DNA from: Chitinophaga sp. YR627 | GTDB taxonomy: Bacteria > Bacteroidota > Bacteroidia > Chitinophagales > Chitinophagaceae | Direction of reading: 5' to 3' | DNA: 64,000 nucleotides | Assembly (NCBI RefSeq): GCF_900114995.1 | Contig: NZ_FOUX01000002.1 | Span: 558,001 to 622,000, forward strand | Part shown: positions 18,308 to 26,980 of the stretch, piece after piece | How the letters are laid out: every line of letters starts with the position of its first letter | Position numbering within the stretch: the first letter of the stretch is position 1 | Made by a program: the position numbers and the translations under genes | Notes under the pieces: model-generated | The model's database searches: none | Told to the model about the DNA's origin: nothing | The model's input: the letters and a program-made list of their open reading frames with translations, nothing else

Positions 18308-21300
18308 TTATAATTCAAATTTACATCCGAAAGAAAATGATCTGGGCACACGTTCGATCATTATAAAATCTGGATCTATCTTATATTTATTTGCACGCCA
18401 GAGAATTCCAATATTATTAGCATAGACATATACCTGAAAACCACTTGCTCCGATTTTACGCAAAAAAGAAGGACTCATAGCATAACTCACCCGCAGGTCT
18501 TGCAAGCGTATATGGTCACCTTTGTTTGCAAGAGGCTCAGAATACTGATAAAATTCTTCCCTATTCCGGTCCTGTGGGTAAGTCATAGAAGGTATGTTTG
18601 TATGTAATTCATCTCCCGGTTTCTGCCAACGGCTCAGATAATCTATATGTCCCCGCCAGGCATTATACAGGTTTTCATATGAGATGGAAGATCTCCTGAA
18701 ATAGTATCTCATTTTGAATGCGATATTCGCTGATAATGTAAATGACTTATATGATATGGTATTACGTAGTGCTCCAAATATAGTGGGGCGGGCAGGACCA
18801 TGATACTTTATATCATTCAGATTAACAGCGGATATTATTTTATCATACTCCTTACTTACTTTACCATCGATATAACCTAAAGGATCACCGTTTTCTGCGT
18901 CCAATCCTGCAAACCTGAAGCTATAAAGTCCATATACAGGCTTTCCTATAGTAGGATATAACATTGACGTTGTCCCATCTGCGCTTCCTACAATCCCCCT
19001 GAAGTTTGGAGATATTTTATATTCAACGATCTGGTCCCAATTGTAGCTAAACAAAAAATCTGTTGTCCAGCCAACTTTTCTATTAACATTGATAGATGTC
19101 AGCATCACATCCACTCCTCCACCGCTCATATTTGCCGAATTACTTTTATAGCCATAGGTACCTGTCTGTGGCGCCGCCAGCTGGTTGCCAATGAGGTCTG
19201 TTCCTCTTTTTCTGTAATACTCAATACTTCCCCTCAAAATGTGATTCGCTATTTCAAAATCAACCCCTGCATTGAGCATTGCAGATTTTTCCCACCTTAA
19301 ATCAGGGTTGGGCTGATTTTCGATACCTGCTGTCGGTTGCCCCGCACCATTTACGCCTGAATTAGAAATTACAAGCTTACCTGTTAAAGACGGATCATAG
19401 TTTCCATGGATACCATAAGTTGTTCTTAATCTCAATACAGGAAATAAATCCCAATGATAAAAACGTTCCTCGTCAAGATTCCATGCCGCCCCCACAGACC
19501 ATAGTGGTACTCCTCTCTGATTGGTATTGACCCCCCAAATATTACTCTGATCAAGCCTTGCACTACCTGAAAAGATATACTTTCCGTCAAGTGTATAAGC
19601 TGCATTCCCATAGTAAGAAATAAATTCATTATTATATCTCCTTAAAGGTCCTATTCCGGGGATATATCCTGCCTCTCCCAGATACATATAGCTGTCATAA
19701 TATCTTGAATAATCCAATGTGGTAGCATATGTACCCCTTTCCTTATTATAGCCTACATAAGTATGTGTTCCCTCTTCTGTAATGCTCTCCCTCTGCTCGA
19801 CACCAGCAAGCGCTGTAATGAAATGACGTCTCCCAAACTCCCGATTAAAATTCAACTGTCCTCTATAACTATTACTTGTGATTTCTCCGTTTGTTTCTAT
19901 CATCATACCACCCAAAGGCAAGGGGTGGTTAACATTTCCATTTTCAATCTGCGTAAAAAGATTAATAGCGCTACGGGTCGCATACGTTTCGATGCCATTG
20001 TATTCTTTAATTCTTGATAACTGCTTCTCAAACTGATACCTGATCTCCGCGTCCAGCCCTTTTATAATATGTATCTTCAACCCTGGATTCAGCCGAATAT
20101 GATACTGCCGCGTAGTATTATCCGCGAACTTCAACTCATCCAATGGCCTATACGTCCAATCCAATAACCCTTCATCATGCAGGTTACTAATAAAACTATA
20201 TCGGAAATCTTTTGGCAAATCCAATGCATTTCCATTGGCATCCGCCAATTGTGCATAAGGATAATATACAAGCTTTCCACCGCCAGGATAGATTTGGCTA
20301 CTTATTCCATTATCACTTTTATTCATCGTAAACGAAATGCCCGTCGACAACTCCGCCCTGTTCCAAAAATTAAACGTACTATAATTATTCAACGTAAACC
20401 TGTCCGATGCAGCCCCCACCCTGCTACTCAAATTCCTGTCATATCCCACGGACAACATATACGCACTCCTATCCCCACCAGAACTGATATTCACCGCATA
20501 TTGCTGATTCACACTATTCCTGTACATATACTTCTCATAATCCTTTCTGATATCCAGGTTTCTGTACTTATTAATAGCGGCATCTGCTTCTGCAGCTGAT
20601 ATTAGTCCGCTCCGCTTTTTATCCAGTAATTCCACTACCGGTGAAATAACAGGATACGTGAAAGTATTGGACAGATCATCATCATAAAAACCCTTATCAA
20701 AAAGAAATTGCTCTACAGCTATAAATTCATTTGCAGGCAGGAAAGCACGGTTATAATAAAGATCAGGCTTCGCACCGACAGTAATATTCATATTGGCTTC
20801 CACTTTAAACGGCTGATGCAGTTTACCTCTTTTTGTTGTGATCACAATTACACCATTCCCTGAAAAAGCACCCCAGATAGATGCTGCAGCTGCATCTTTT
20901 AATACAGTGATATTCTCCACGTCATTCGGATTGAGCAGGTTAATATCACCTGTATAGGGAAAATTATCTACTACTATTAAAGGCTGTGCATTTGCGAGGA
21001 TGGTGCTTCTGCCACGTACAGAAATATAGGCTTCATTGGAATAGGGAGGAATGTTTTTATTGGGGAATAACACACCGCTGGCAATACCTTCCAGACGTTC
21101 AAGTACAGTAGCACCTACTCTGCGATTGAACAACTGATTATTGATCTGTACAAAAGAACCCGTTGCTCTTTCCTGCGGTATCTTCTGATAACCATTACTT
21201 CTTACGGCAACCGCAGCGAGATCAGTGATCATGGGTTGCAATATGACATTGGTTGATACACCTGATTTCATTCTGATCTCCTGTGACTTAAATCCTGTGT

Positions 21301-21832
21301 AGCTCACACGGATCAGTGTATCACTGGTATTGGTATCGAAGAAGAAAAGACCTTTTTCATTTGTTCTTGTAATGGCAGCACCGGTAGTTGCTACGCTGAT
21401 ACTGGCGCCTTCCAGCGGCGTACCGTCAGACATGCTGATGATACCTCTGGCAGTATATACCGGTTCCTTTATTTCTTTTTTATCAGACTTAATATCCTTA
21501 TTGCCTTTAAAGATGAAGAGCTTACCAGCCTTCATTTTCCAGGCATATCCTTTCTCAGGTAATATCTTTTCCAGCACCTGTTGCAACGGTACATTATCCA
21601 CATGCACGGTTACTTTAAGTTGCCCATTAACAATCTGATTATCGTAGAAAACAATGTATCCTGTCTGTTGCGAAATGATATGGAAAAAATCAGCGAGTTG
21701 GATGTTGTCATATTGCAGGGATACTCTCTGCTGGCTGCTTTGTTCCTGTGACTGTACAGGATGAATAGGGAATATAAATAAAACAAAGACCCCGAGGCTG
21801 TATAAAATACAGTCCCAACAACGGTGATACAT
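18308..21832 (-). CDS. SusC/RagA TonB-linked transporter with STN signalling domain
   Basis: The protein has 1174 residues. A signal region (~1-28) is followed by an STN domain (~38-110, VSLQYDNIQLADFFHIISQQTG...VPLQQVLEKILPEKGYAW), a carboxypeptidase-like domain (~127-200), the plug (~220-336, ending with the SusC signature ITVLKDAAAASIWGAFSGNGVIVITTKRG) and a beta-barrel that ends LRVSYAMSPSFL...FSFGCKFEL. It imports a ligand across the outer membrane with TonB energy. The STN domain is the part that in FecA-type systems contacts a FecR anti-sigma factor; a FecR and ECF sigma gene lie divergently upstream, which supports ligand-induced autoregulation. Confidence 0.94.
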   Translation of the reverse strand: MYHRCWDCILYSLGVFVLFIFPIHPVQSQEQSSQQRVSLQYDNIQLADFFHIISQQTGYIVFYDNQIVNGQLKVTVHVDNVPLQQVLEKILPEKGYAWKMKAGKLFIFKGNKDIKSDKKEIKEPVYTARGIISMSDGTPLEGASISVATTGAAITRTNEKGLFFFDTNTSDTLIRVSYTGFKSQEIRMKSGVSTNVILQPMITDLAAVAVRSNGYQKIPQERATGSFVQINNQLFNRRVGATVLERLEGIASGVLFPNKNIPPYSNEAYISVRGRSTILANAQPLIVVDNFPYTGDINLLNPNDVENITVLKDAAAASIWGAFSGNGVIVITTKRGKLHQPFKVEANMNITVGAKPDLYYNRAFLPANEFIAVEQFLFDKGFYDDDLSNTFTYPVISPVVELLDKKRSGLISAAEADAAINKYRNLDIRKDYEKYMYRNSVNQQYAVNISSGGDRSAYMLSVGYDRNLSSRVGAASDRFTLNNYSTFNFWNRAELSTGISFTMNKSDNGISSQIYPGGGKLVYYPYAQLADANGNALDLPKDFRYSFISNLHDEGLLDWTYRPLDELKFADNTTRQYHIRLNPGLKIHIIKGLDAEIRYQFEKQLSRIKEYNGIETYATRSAINLFTQIENGNVNHPLPLGGMMIETNGEITSNSYRGQLNFNREFGRRHFITALAGVEQRESITEEGTHTYVGYNKERGTYATTLDYSRYYDSYMYLGEAGYIPGIGPLRRYNNEFISYYGNAAYTLDGKYIFSGSARLDQSNIWGVNTNQRGVPLWSVGAAWNLDEERFYHWDLFPVLRLRTTYGIHGNYDPSLTGKLVISNSGVNGAGQPTAGIENQPNPDLRWEKSAMLNAGVDFEIANHILRGSIEYYRKRGTDLIGNQLAAPQTGTYGYKSNSANMSGGGVDVMLTSINVNRKVGWTTDFLFSYNWDQIVEYKISPNFRGIVGSADGTTSMLYPTIGKPVYGLYSFRFAGLDAENGDPLGYIDGKVSKEYDKIISAVNLNDIKYHGPARPTIFGALRNTISYKSFTLSANIAFKMRYYFRRSSISYENLYNAWRGHIDYLSRWQKPGDELHTNIPSMTYPQDRNREEFYQYSEPLANKGDHIRLQDLRVSYAMSPSFLRKIGASGFQVYVYANNIGILWRANKYKIDPDFIMIERVPRSFSFGCKFEL

Positions 21833-22288
21833 AATTATCAGAAATTAGAGTGGTCAATAAAATCGTTTACTCCACAATTGCACTGGCCTGATCTGATGAA
21901 ACTTTACATGGTAACAGTGTGTTCAAGTAGTATTGTGACATTTTATCCAAAAAAGCTTTAGCGGAAAAAATTTTCTTTTTTTTGCAAACCATAAATCCAA
22001 TCCATGTGTTTTACCGTATATGTACTCAGTGCCATAACAATCTCAATAAAAGACATCCACGATTACTAGCTTTACCCAAAGAATTAAAAGACAAGCATTT
22101 ACAAGACTGTAGCATTGTTAACGTACTTACATCAGGATCGCATTTACAAATCATTAACATGAGTACCCATAAGTTAATTTCAAAATAACATCTATGTGTT
22201 TAGTACTTTCGCCCCGCTTTTTAAACAGCAAAATCAGCATCCAACGGGGATTCAGCATCACATTCGTAAATAGTAAAGGGGTTATATA
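21833..22288. other. Divergent control region between susC and the sigma-factor gene
   Basis: These 456 bases have no convincing coding frame. They must hold the start sites of both the SusC operon and the sigma/FecR pair. No exact TAnnTTTG box is seen on either strand; TACTTTCG at about 22204-22211 is one mismatch away but lacks a good -33 partner. An ECF-type promoter for SusC is expected here and cannot be recognised by eye. Confidence 0.45.
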
Positions 22289-22822
22289 ATGCGTCATGCG
22301 AATACTAACGATCTGCAAACGGCAGACGATAATGTCACATACGAGGCTATATTCCAGAACCATGCAAAAGCTCTCTGGGCTGAAGCTTACAGGCTACTGA
22401 AAGATAGCCAGGAAGCCAAAGACATGGTACAGGACCTGATTATTGAAATATGGGAAAAACGTTCGCTTGCAAACGTACAAACCAATATAAGGTCCTACCT
22501 GTTCCAATCTCTTCGTTACAAATGCTACAGGCATATAAAAACGAAAGACACCGAAGAGCATAAGAAAAATGCATGGTCATTTTTCCAGGACTTTGTCACC
22601 AAAGCAGAAAGCAGCCTGGAAAGAGAAGAACTTAAACGTTCCATCTCAGCAGCAATTAAAACATTGCCGCTGCAGTCCTCCAATATCTTTACACAGGTAT
22701 ATATTGAAGGAAAAAAAAGAAAGGAAGTAGCCCTCGATATGGGGCTCTCCATTAATACCGTGAACGTACACATTCATACCGCCTGCAAAAAATTACAGGA
22801 GAAACTGAAAAAAATCCTGTAA
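22289..22822 (+). CDS. ECF-type RNA polymerase sigma factor
   Basis: The protein has 177 residues. Region 2 is YEAIFQNHAKALWAEAYRLLKDSQEAKDMVQDLIIEIWEKRS, and region 4 is LPLQSSNIFTQVYIEGKKRKEVALDMGLSINTVNVHIHTACKKL, as in the Bacteroidota sigma-70 group paired with FecR and SusC. It would direct transcription of the divergent SusC-SusD-TlpA operon when released by the FecR protein, whose gene starts 42 bases downstream. There is no extra C-terminal domain. Confidence 0.92.
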   Translation: MRHANTNDLQTADDNVTYEAIFQNHAKALWAEAYRLLKDSQEAKDMVQDLIIEIWEKRSLANVQTNIRSYLFQSLRYKCYRHIKTKDTEEHKKNAWSFFQDFVTKAESSLEREELKRSISAAIKTLPLQSSNIFTQVYIEGKKRKEVALDMGLSINTVNVHIHTACKKLQEKLKKIL

Positions 22823-22864
22823 GTACTAAAGCTTTATTACTGGTATTGTCACATTGAGAAGTAC

Positions 22865-24004
22865 ATGCGCGAAAGAAATGACATACACGAGTTATTATTG
22901 CTTAAGCTTACAGGCAGCCTGAATGCTGAAGACGAAGCAGAAGTGGACGCTCTCATCAAAAAAGATGCTGAAGTAGCCGCTACCTGGAAAGATCTTCAGC
23001 AGTTCTTCCTGAAGGACGAGCAGCGCAGGAAAGATTTTGAAACAATGTCCGCCGCCGAAATTATGGAAGGCGTTATGGAAAGAAGGGCGTATTACAAAAC
23101 CCCTCGCTTCCCATTCAAAAAGCTACTCATCGCAGCCGCCCTCGTCGGAGCCGGCGCATTCGGAATATACCAATTCACAAAAACCAACCATAACTCTAAA
23201 GTCCTGGCTGACAGTCGTAAGCAGATTCCGCCGAAAAGTGTCTACCTTGAACTCGAAAATGGTGAGATCTTCGATCTCTCCCGCAATGAGCAGCACTATA
23301 GCATTGAAGAAGGAAACGTGACACTCAACACCAGTCATAATACGCTGACCTTCATTGCGGACAGAAACAACAGCGGACTAAATAAACTGGTAGTACCTCC
23401 CGGCAAAGATTATTCCATCAGACTTGCAGACGGCACAGAAATTCGTATGAATGCAGGAAGCACCCTGCAATTCCCTTTCGGATTCAATGGCCGGACCCGC
23501 GAGATCACTCTCACTGGAGAAGCTTACGTGAAAGTAGCCACAGCAGCAGAACAGCCGTTTACAGTACACACGCCTGCAACCACCATACAGGTGCTTGGTA
23601 CAGAATTTAATGTAAATACCTATAATGCGGACAAAGCAGCTGTGTCCCTTGTACAAGGCGCCGTAAAAGTGCTGGCCGGTAAGCAGGAAGTAGTACTCAA
23701 ACCAGGCATAGAAGCAGAATATACTACTCAAAAAGGCATCAATACGCGTCCATTTGATAAAAACAACGTACTTTCATGGCTCGAAGGGAAATATACGTTC
23801 AACAAAACACCTCTCAAAGACATCATTCCCATACTCGAGAGGTGGTATGATGTGAAGATCGTACCTGACAATCCCGCCGTTGCAGAAAAGACCATTAATG
23901 GACAAATCGACAAGTCCGAAGGAATAGGTTCATTCCTGGAGACGCTGGAGATCATCCGAAGTGCAGAATACTACTACAAAAATGATACTATACATATTAA
24001 ATAG
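22865..24004 (+). CDS. FecR-family anti-sigma/signal transducer
   Basis: The protein has 379 residues. A cytoplasmic helical segment (~1-75, LLLKLTGSLNAEDEAEVDALIKKD) precedes one membrane helix (~78-98, LLIAAALVGAGAFGIYQF) and a periplasmic FecR domain: VPPGKDYSIRLADGTEIRMNAGSTLQFP, REITLTGEAYVKVA and TTIQVLGTEFNVNTY. The end (KTPLKDIIPILERWYDVKIV...INGQIDKSEGIGSFLETLEI) is the DUF4974-like domain that resembles STN. It binds the ECF sigma factor and responds to the SusC STN domain. A strong terminator follows. Confidence 0.93.
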   Translation: MRERNDIHELLLLKLTGSLNAEDEAEVDALIKKDAEVAATWKDLQQFFLKDEQRRKDFETMSAAEIMEGVMERRAYYKTPRFPFKKLLIAAALVGAGAFGIYQFTKTNHNSKVLADSRKQIPPKSVYLELENGEIFDLSRNEQHYSIEEGNVTLNTSHNTLTFIADRNNSGLNKLVVPPGKDYSIRLADGTEIRMNAGSTLQFPFGFNGRTREITLTGEAYVKVATAAEQPFTVHTPATTIQVLGTEFNVNTYNADKAAVSLVQGAVKVLAGKQEVVLKPGIEAEYTTQKGINTRPFDKNNVLSWLEGKYTFNKTPLKDIIPILERWYDVKIVPDNPAVAEKTINGQIDKSEGIGSFLETLEIIRSAEYYYKNDTIHIK

Positions 24005-24068
24005 TAACTCCCGGTAAAATACGGGGCAGATACTATAAACTTCGTTTACGAACAATGCAAAATGAAAT

Positions 24069-24103
24069 ACCGGTACTTTATTCCTTTAGTGCCGGTTTTT
24101 TTT
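24069..24103 (+). terminator. Rho-independent terminator of the sigma/FecR operon
   Basis: ACCGGTACT (24069-24077) pairs with AGTGCCGGT (24088-24096) with one G-U pair, followed by nine T. Confidence 0.88.
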
Positions 24104-24132
24104 ATGCCCTATCGTAAACGAATCTATATCAA

Positions 24133-24345
24133 TCAATAAGCTGGTCGCTTTCTCTTGGTTTTCTTTTCAGGATTTTCCAGTCGTTCGTCCAGTTGCTCAT
24201 CTGTCATCTCCCACTCAGCTTCGTCAGCGGCGGATTCAGTTTCATCAAATGCACCTCCCGAACCGGTATGTAATATCTCTTCTTCATTACCGGTTGCAGA
24301 CTTCTGCTCATTGTCCCTGTCTGAATATAAATAAAACTCTGTCAT
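24133..24345 (-). CDS. Small acidic hypothetical protein
   Basis: The frame opens at a TTG at 24378, but ATG codons at 24351 and 24345 are more likely; from 24345 the product is about 70 residues (MTEFYLYSDRDNEQ...). It is very acidic in the middle (EEEILHTGSGGAFDETESAADEAEWEMTDEQLDERLENPE) and ends in a basic tail KKTKRKRPAY. No signal peptide or membrane helix is seen and I recognise no family. Amino-acid bias of this kind is sometimes chance, but codon use looks normal. It is isolated between the FecR terminator and the signalling operon. Confidence 0.5.
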   Translation of the reverse strand: MTEFYLYSDRDNEQKSATGNEEEILHTGSGGAFDETESAADEAEWEMTDEQLDERLENPEKKTKRKRPAY

Positions 24346-24418
24346 ACACATATTGAATGGGCTATTCCTATCATTCAACTATTAATTTATGCTTTTTTTT
24401 CGTTACCTGAGCGCTTTT

Positions 24419-25504
24419 TTATCGGCGCCACTGAAAATGGAAGCTACTGCCATCGCCTAACCTGGAGTCTACCCAAACCTTTCCTCCCTGGGTTTCAACC
24501 AGTAATTTCAGGATGTTGAGCCCGATACCAGTGCCTTTGTCGTCCTCATTATCCACTTTTTCAAAGAGCTTAAAAATGCGCTCATTGTCCTTTTCCTCTA
24601 TGCCCGGACCGTTATCCTTAACGTAAAATTCATAGAAATCCCCATCCGGTTTACCCCCGATCGTAATCTCCGCCTTCTCTTTGTCGTTGTACTTAATCGC
24701 ATTACTCAACAGATTCTGAAAGACCTGCTGTAATTTCTGGCGACTGGTATGGATCACCGGCATCTCGTCCACGATGGATATCTCCACCTTCGCCGGAGGA
24801 AACAGCAGCTTTATCAGCTGTTGTAACAGCTCATTGACCTCCACATCCTCCTCCTTGTGCCGGAACTGATGCTCCCGGCTGTAATCCAGTATAGCCGTGA
24901 TCATGTCCGCCAGCTGGGTAGTAGCATTGATCGCCAGGTCCGTATATTCCGACAGGAAAGTTGACTTAATAATTTCCTCTTCTTCCTTCATCAGGAGCAA
25001 TAGGCCGGCAATTCCTGATAATGGCGATTTCAGGTCATGCGCCACCACATGCATAAAACGCTCCAGCTGACCATTGATCAGCTCCTTGTCTTTTAATGCC
25101 TGCCTTAATTCATGTTGATAAAAGTAGAGTCGCTCGAAGACGTCGACTTTGGCACGGGTCACATTGATATCTAAAGGCTTGGACAGGTAATCCACCGCCC
25201 CCTTCTCAAATCCCTTCAGCACATAATATTCATCTTTATTGATCGCTGTTACGAAAATGATCGAAATATCGCGGGTTTTCGGATTCGCTTTTAATAACCG
25301 TGCTACTTCAAAACCATCCATGTCGGGCATCTGCACGTCCAGCATGATCAACCCTATATCTTCGTTCTTCAATACCTGCCTCAGTGCGTCATTCCCCGAT
25401 GTAGCCTGCAAAAAAGTCCTGTTATCAGCAAGCAGCATCTGTTCCAGAGACAGCAGGTTTTCCATCCGGTCATCCACCAGCAGAATAGTAAATTTCTTAG
25501 TCAT
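24419..25504 (-). CDS. Receiver-histidine kinase protein
   Basis: The protein has 361 residues. An N-terminal receiver (Asp56 in LIMLDVQMPDMDGFE, Lys109 in YLSKPLD) is followed by a HisKA helix pair (His156 in FMHVVAHDLKSPLSG) and a HATPase domain (NLLSNAIKYN, VKDNGPGIEEKDNERIFKLFEK, GTGIGLNILK). It has no membrane helix, so it is cytoplasmic. It is the last gene of the minus-strand signalling operon, 54 bases after CheB. It probably takes phosphate from, or passes it to, the large hybrid kinase at 26981 and the single-domain regulator at 30833. The partners are inferred from position. Confidence 0.92.
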   Translation of the reverse strand: MTKKFTILLVDDRMENLLSLEQMLLADNRTFLQATSGNDALRQVLKNEDIGLIMLDVQMPDMDGFEVARLLKANPKTRDISIIFVTAINKDEYYVLKGFEKGAVDYLSKPLDINVTRAKVDVFERLYFYQHELRQALKDKELINGQLERFMHVVAHDLKSPLSGIAGLLLLMKEEEEIIKSTFLSEYTDLAINATTQLADMITAILDYSREHQFRHKEEDVEVNELLQQLIKLLFPPAKVEISIVDEMPVIHTSRQKLQQVFQNLLSNAIKYNDKEKAEITIGGKPDGDFYEFYVKDNGPGIEEKDNERIFKLFEKVDNEDDKGTGIGLNILKLLVETQGGKVWVDSRLGDGSSFHFQWRR

Positions 25505-25558
25505 CCTTCTAAATTCTTTTAACGGCTATTTTGATCGTATATACGACGATTTATACAT

Positions 25559-26119
25559 TTACGTTTCACCAATTATAAATTTCTTAATATCTTCTATTCC
25601 CAGGGGGATCACTCCCGGACACATGTCAATCGCTGCCTGCGGCATCGCCTCAAAAGAGGCTGTACGCGGGTCCTGTACCAGGCCAGTCCCTCCTGCCGCC
25701 ATAATCTGACAAAGTCCCTCCGCGCCATCCTTATTCGCGCCGCTCAGCAAGATACCTAAAGTCCTTGCACCATATACCTCAGCAATACTACTAAACGTCA
25801 CGTCAATGGACGGGCGACTATAATTCACCAATTCGGAATAATCCAGCATAAAGGTCCTTTCTGCTTCTACCATCAGATGGTAATTCTGCGGCGCCAGGTA
25901 GATACAATGCTCCCGCACGGGCTCTTTATCTTCCGGTTCAACGATCTTTCTCCTGGTAGACAATAAACGCCCCATTTCACTCTGCACATTCCGGAGACGA
26001 TGTAATACAATCACGACCGGAGGCGCCAGCTGGTGAGGCAAGGCATCAAGGATCTCCGTCAGCACTAACAGGCTGCCCGCCGACCCTCCAATGACTATGA
26101 CGTCAAATCTGTTGTTCAT
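25559..26119 (-). CDS. cheB: CheB methylesterase domain protein without receiver
   Basis: The protein has 186 residues and consists only of the CheB catalytic domain. The Ser-His-Asp triad is visible as VIGGSAGS (Ser13), VIVLHRL (His40) and LSGANKDGAEG (Asp131); IYLAPQNYHLMV and SRPSIDVTFSS are standard. CheB demethylates or deamidates glutamates of chemoreceptors, yet no receptor or CheA/CheW gene lies here and the usual N-terminal regulatory receiver is absent. It is 24 bases downstream of CheR. It may act on a glutamate-rich coiled coil such as that of the adjacent hybrid kinase. Confidence 0.9.
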   Translation of the reverse strand: MNNRFDVIVIGGSAGSLLVLTEILDALPHQLAPPVVIVLHRLRNVQSEMGRLLSTRRKIVEPEDKEPVREHCIYLAPQNYHLMVEAERTFMLDYSELVNYSRPSIDVTFSSIAEVYGARTLGILLSGANKDGAEGLCQIMAAGGTGLVQDPRTASFEAMPQAAIDMCPGVIPLGIEDIKKFIIGET

Positions 26120-26143
26120 ACACGGTAATAATCTTATAGTCTG

Positions 26144-26974
26144 CTATTCTTTACGCCGGTATATCTTATGCTGGGCATGTACCACCTCAAATTTCCGGTG
26201 AATATCCGCGAAGCGCATCGTTTCCTTAATACCCATCGCCAGATATCCCCGGGGTGATAAACTGTCATAAAACAACTGTAAGACGCTGTTTTGCAGTTCC
26301 CGGTTGAAATAAATAAATACATTCCGGCAGCAGATCAGCTGAAACTCGTTGAATACTTTATCTGTCACCAGATTGTGCTGGAAGAATACAATATGCTCCC
26401 TTAGTTCTTTTTTGATCAGCACATTATCATATCTGGCGGTGTAATAATTAGAAAAGTCTGCCAGTCCACCGGACTGAATGTAGTTCTGCGTAAAGTCTTT
26501 CATATTGTCCAGTGGCAGAATGCCTGTGACAGCTTTTTCCAGGTTAGCCGGATTCAGATCCGTTGCGTAGATCTTCGTACGGCTTAGCAGTCCGGCTTCC
26601 TGCAAGAGGATGGCCATGGAAAATACCTCCTCCCCGGTAGAACAACCCGCATGCCATATTTTGATATTGGGATAGGCTGCCAGTTTTGGCAATACCTGTT
26701 CACGCAATGTACGGTAGAACTGGGGGTCCCTGAACATTTCCGTCACATTCACAGTGATATACTGTACCAGCCTGGAAAAGAATTCCTGGTCATTAACTAA
26801 TCTGTGCTTCAGTTCAAAAACGGAACTTAGCCGCATATGCCCCATAAAACGGAGCAAACGCCGTTTTATGGAAGCCTGTGCATAGCCGGTGAAATCATAC
26901 CCGTATTGTAACCTGACAATGTTAATGATATCCAGGAAATCTGCATTTAAGATTTCCTCTTTCATAACAAACAA
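26144..26974 (-). CDS. cheR: CheR-type protein-glutamate methyltransferase
   Basis: The protein has 276 residues. The N-terminal helical CheR domain (~8-65: IVRLQYGYDFTGYAQASIKRRLLRFM) precedes the SAM domain: VTEMFRDPQFYRTLREQVLP, IKIWHAGCSTGEEVFSMAILL, IYATDLNPANLEKA, and FQLICCRNVFIYFNRELQ. It methylates receptor glutamates using SAM, counteracting the CheB encoded just downstream. The gene is 6 bases after the hybrid kinase gene, so all are cotranscribed. No chemoreceptor is present in the window. Confidence 0.93.
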   Translation of the reverse strand: MFVMKEEILNADFLDIINIVRLQYGYDFTGYAQASIKRRLLRFMGHMRLSSVFELKHRLVNDQEFFSRLVQYITVNVTEMFRDPQFYRTLREQVLPKLAAYPNIKIWHAGCSTGEEVFSMAILLQEAGLLSRTKIYATDLNPANLEKAVTGILPLDNMKDFTQNYIQSGGLADFSNYYTARYDNVLIKKELREHIVFFQHNLVTDKVFNEFQLICCRNVFIYFNRELQNSVLQLFYDSLSPRGYLAMGIKETMRFADIHRKFEVVHAQHKIYRRKE

Positions 26975-26980
26975 TAAGAT

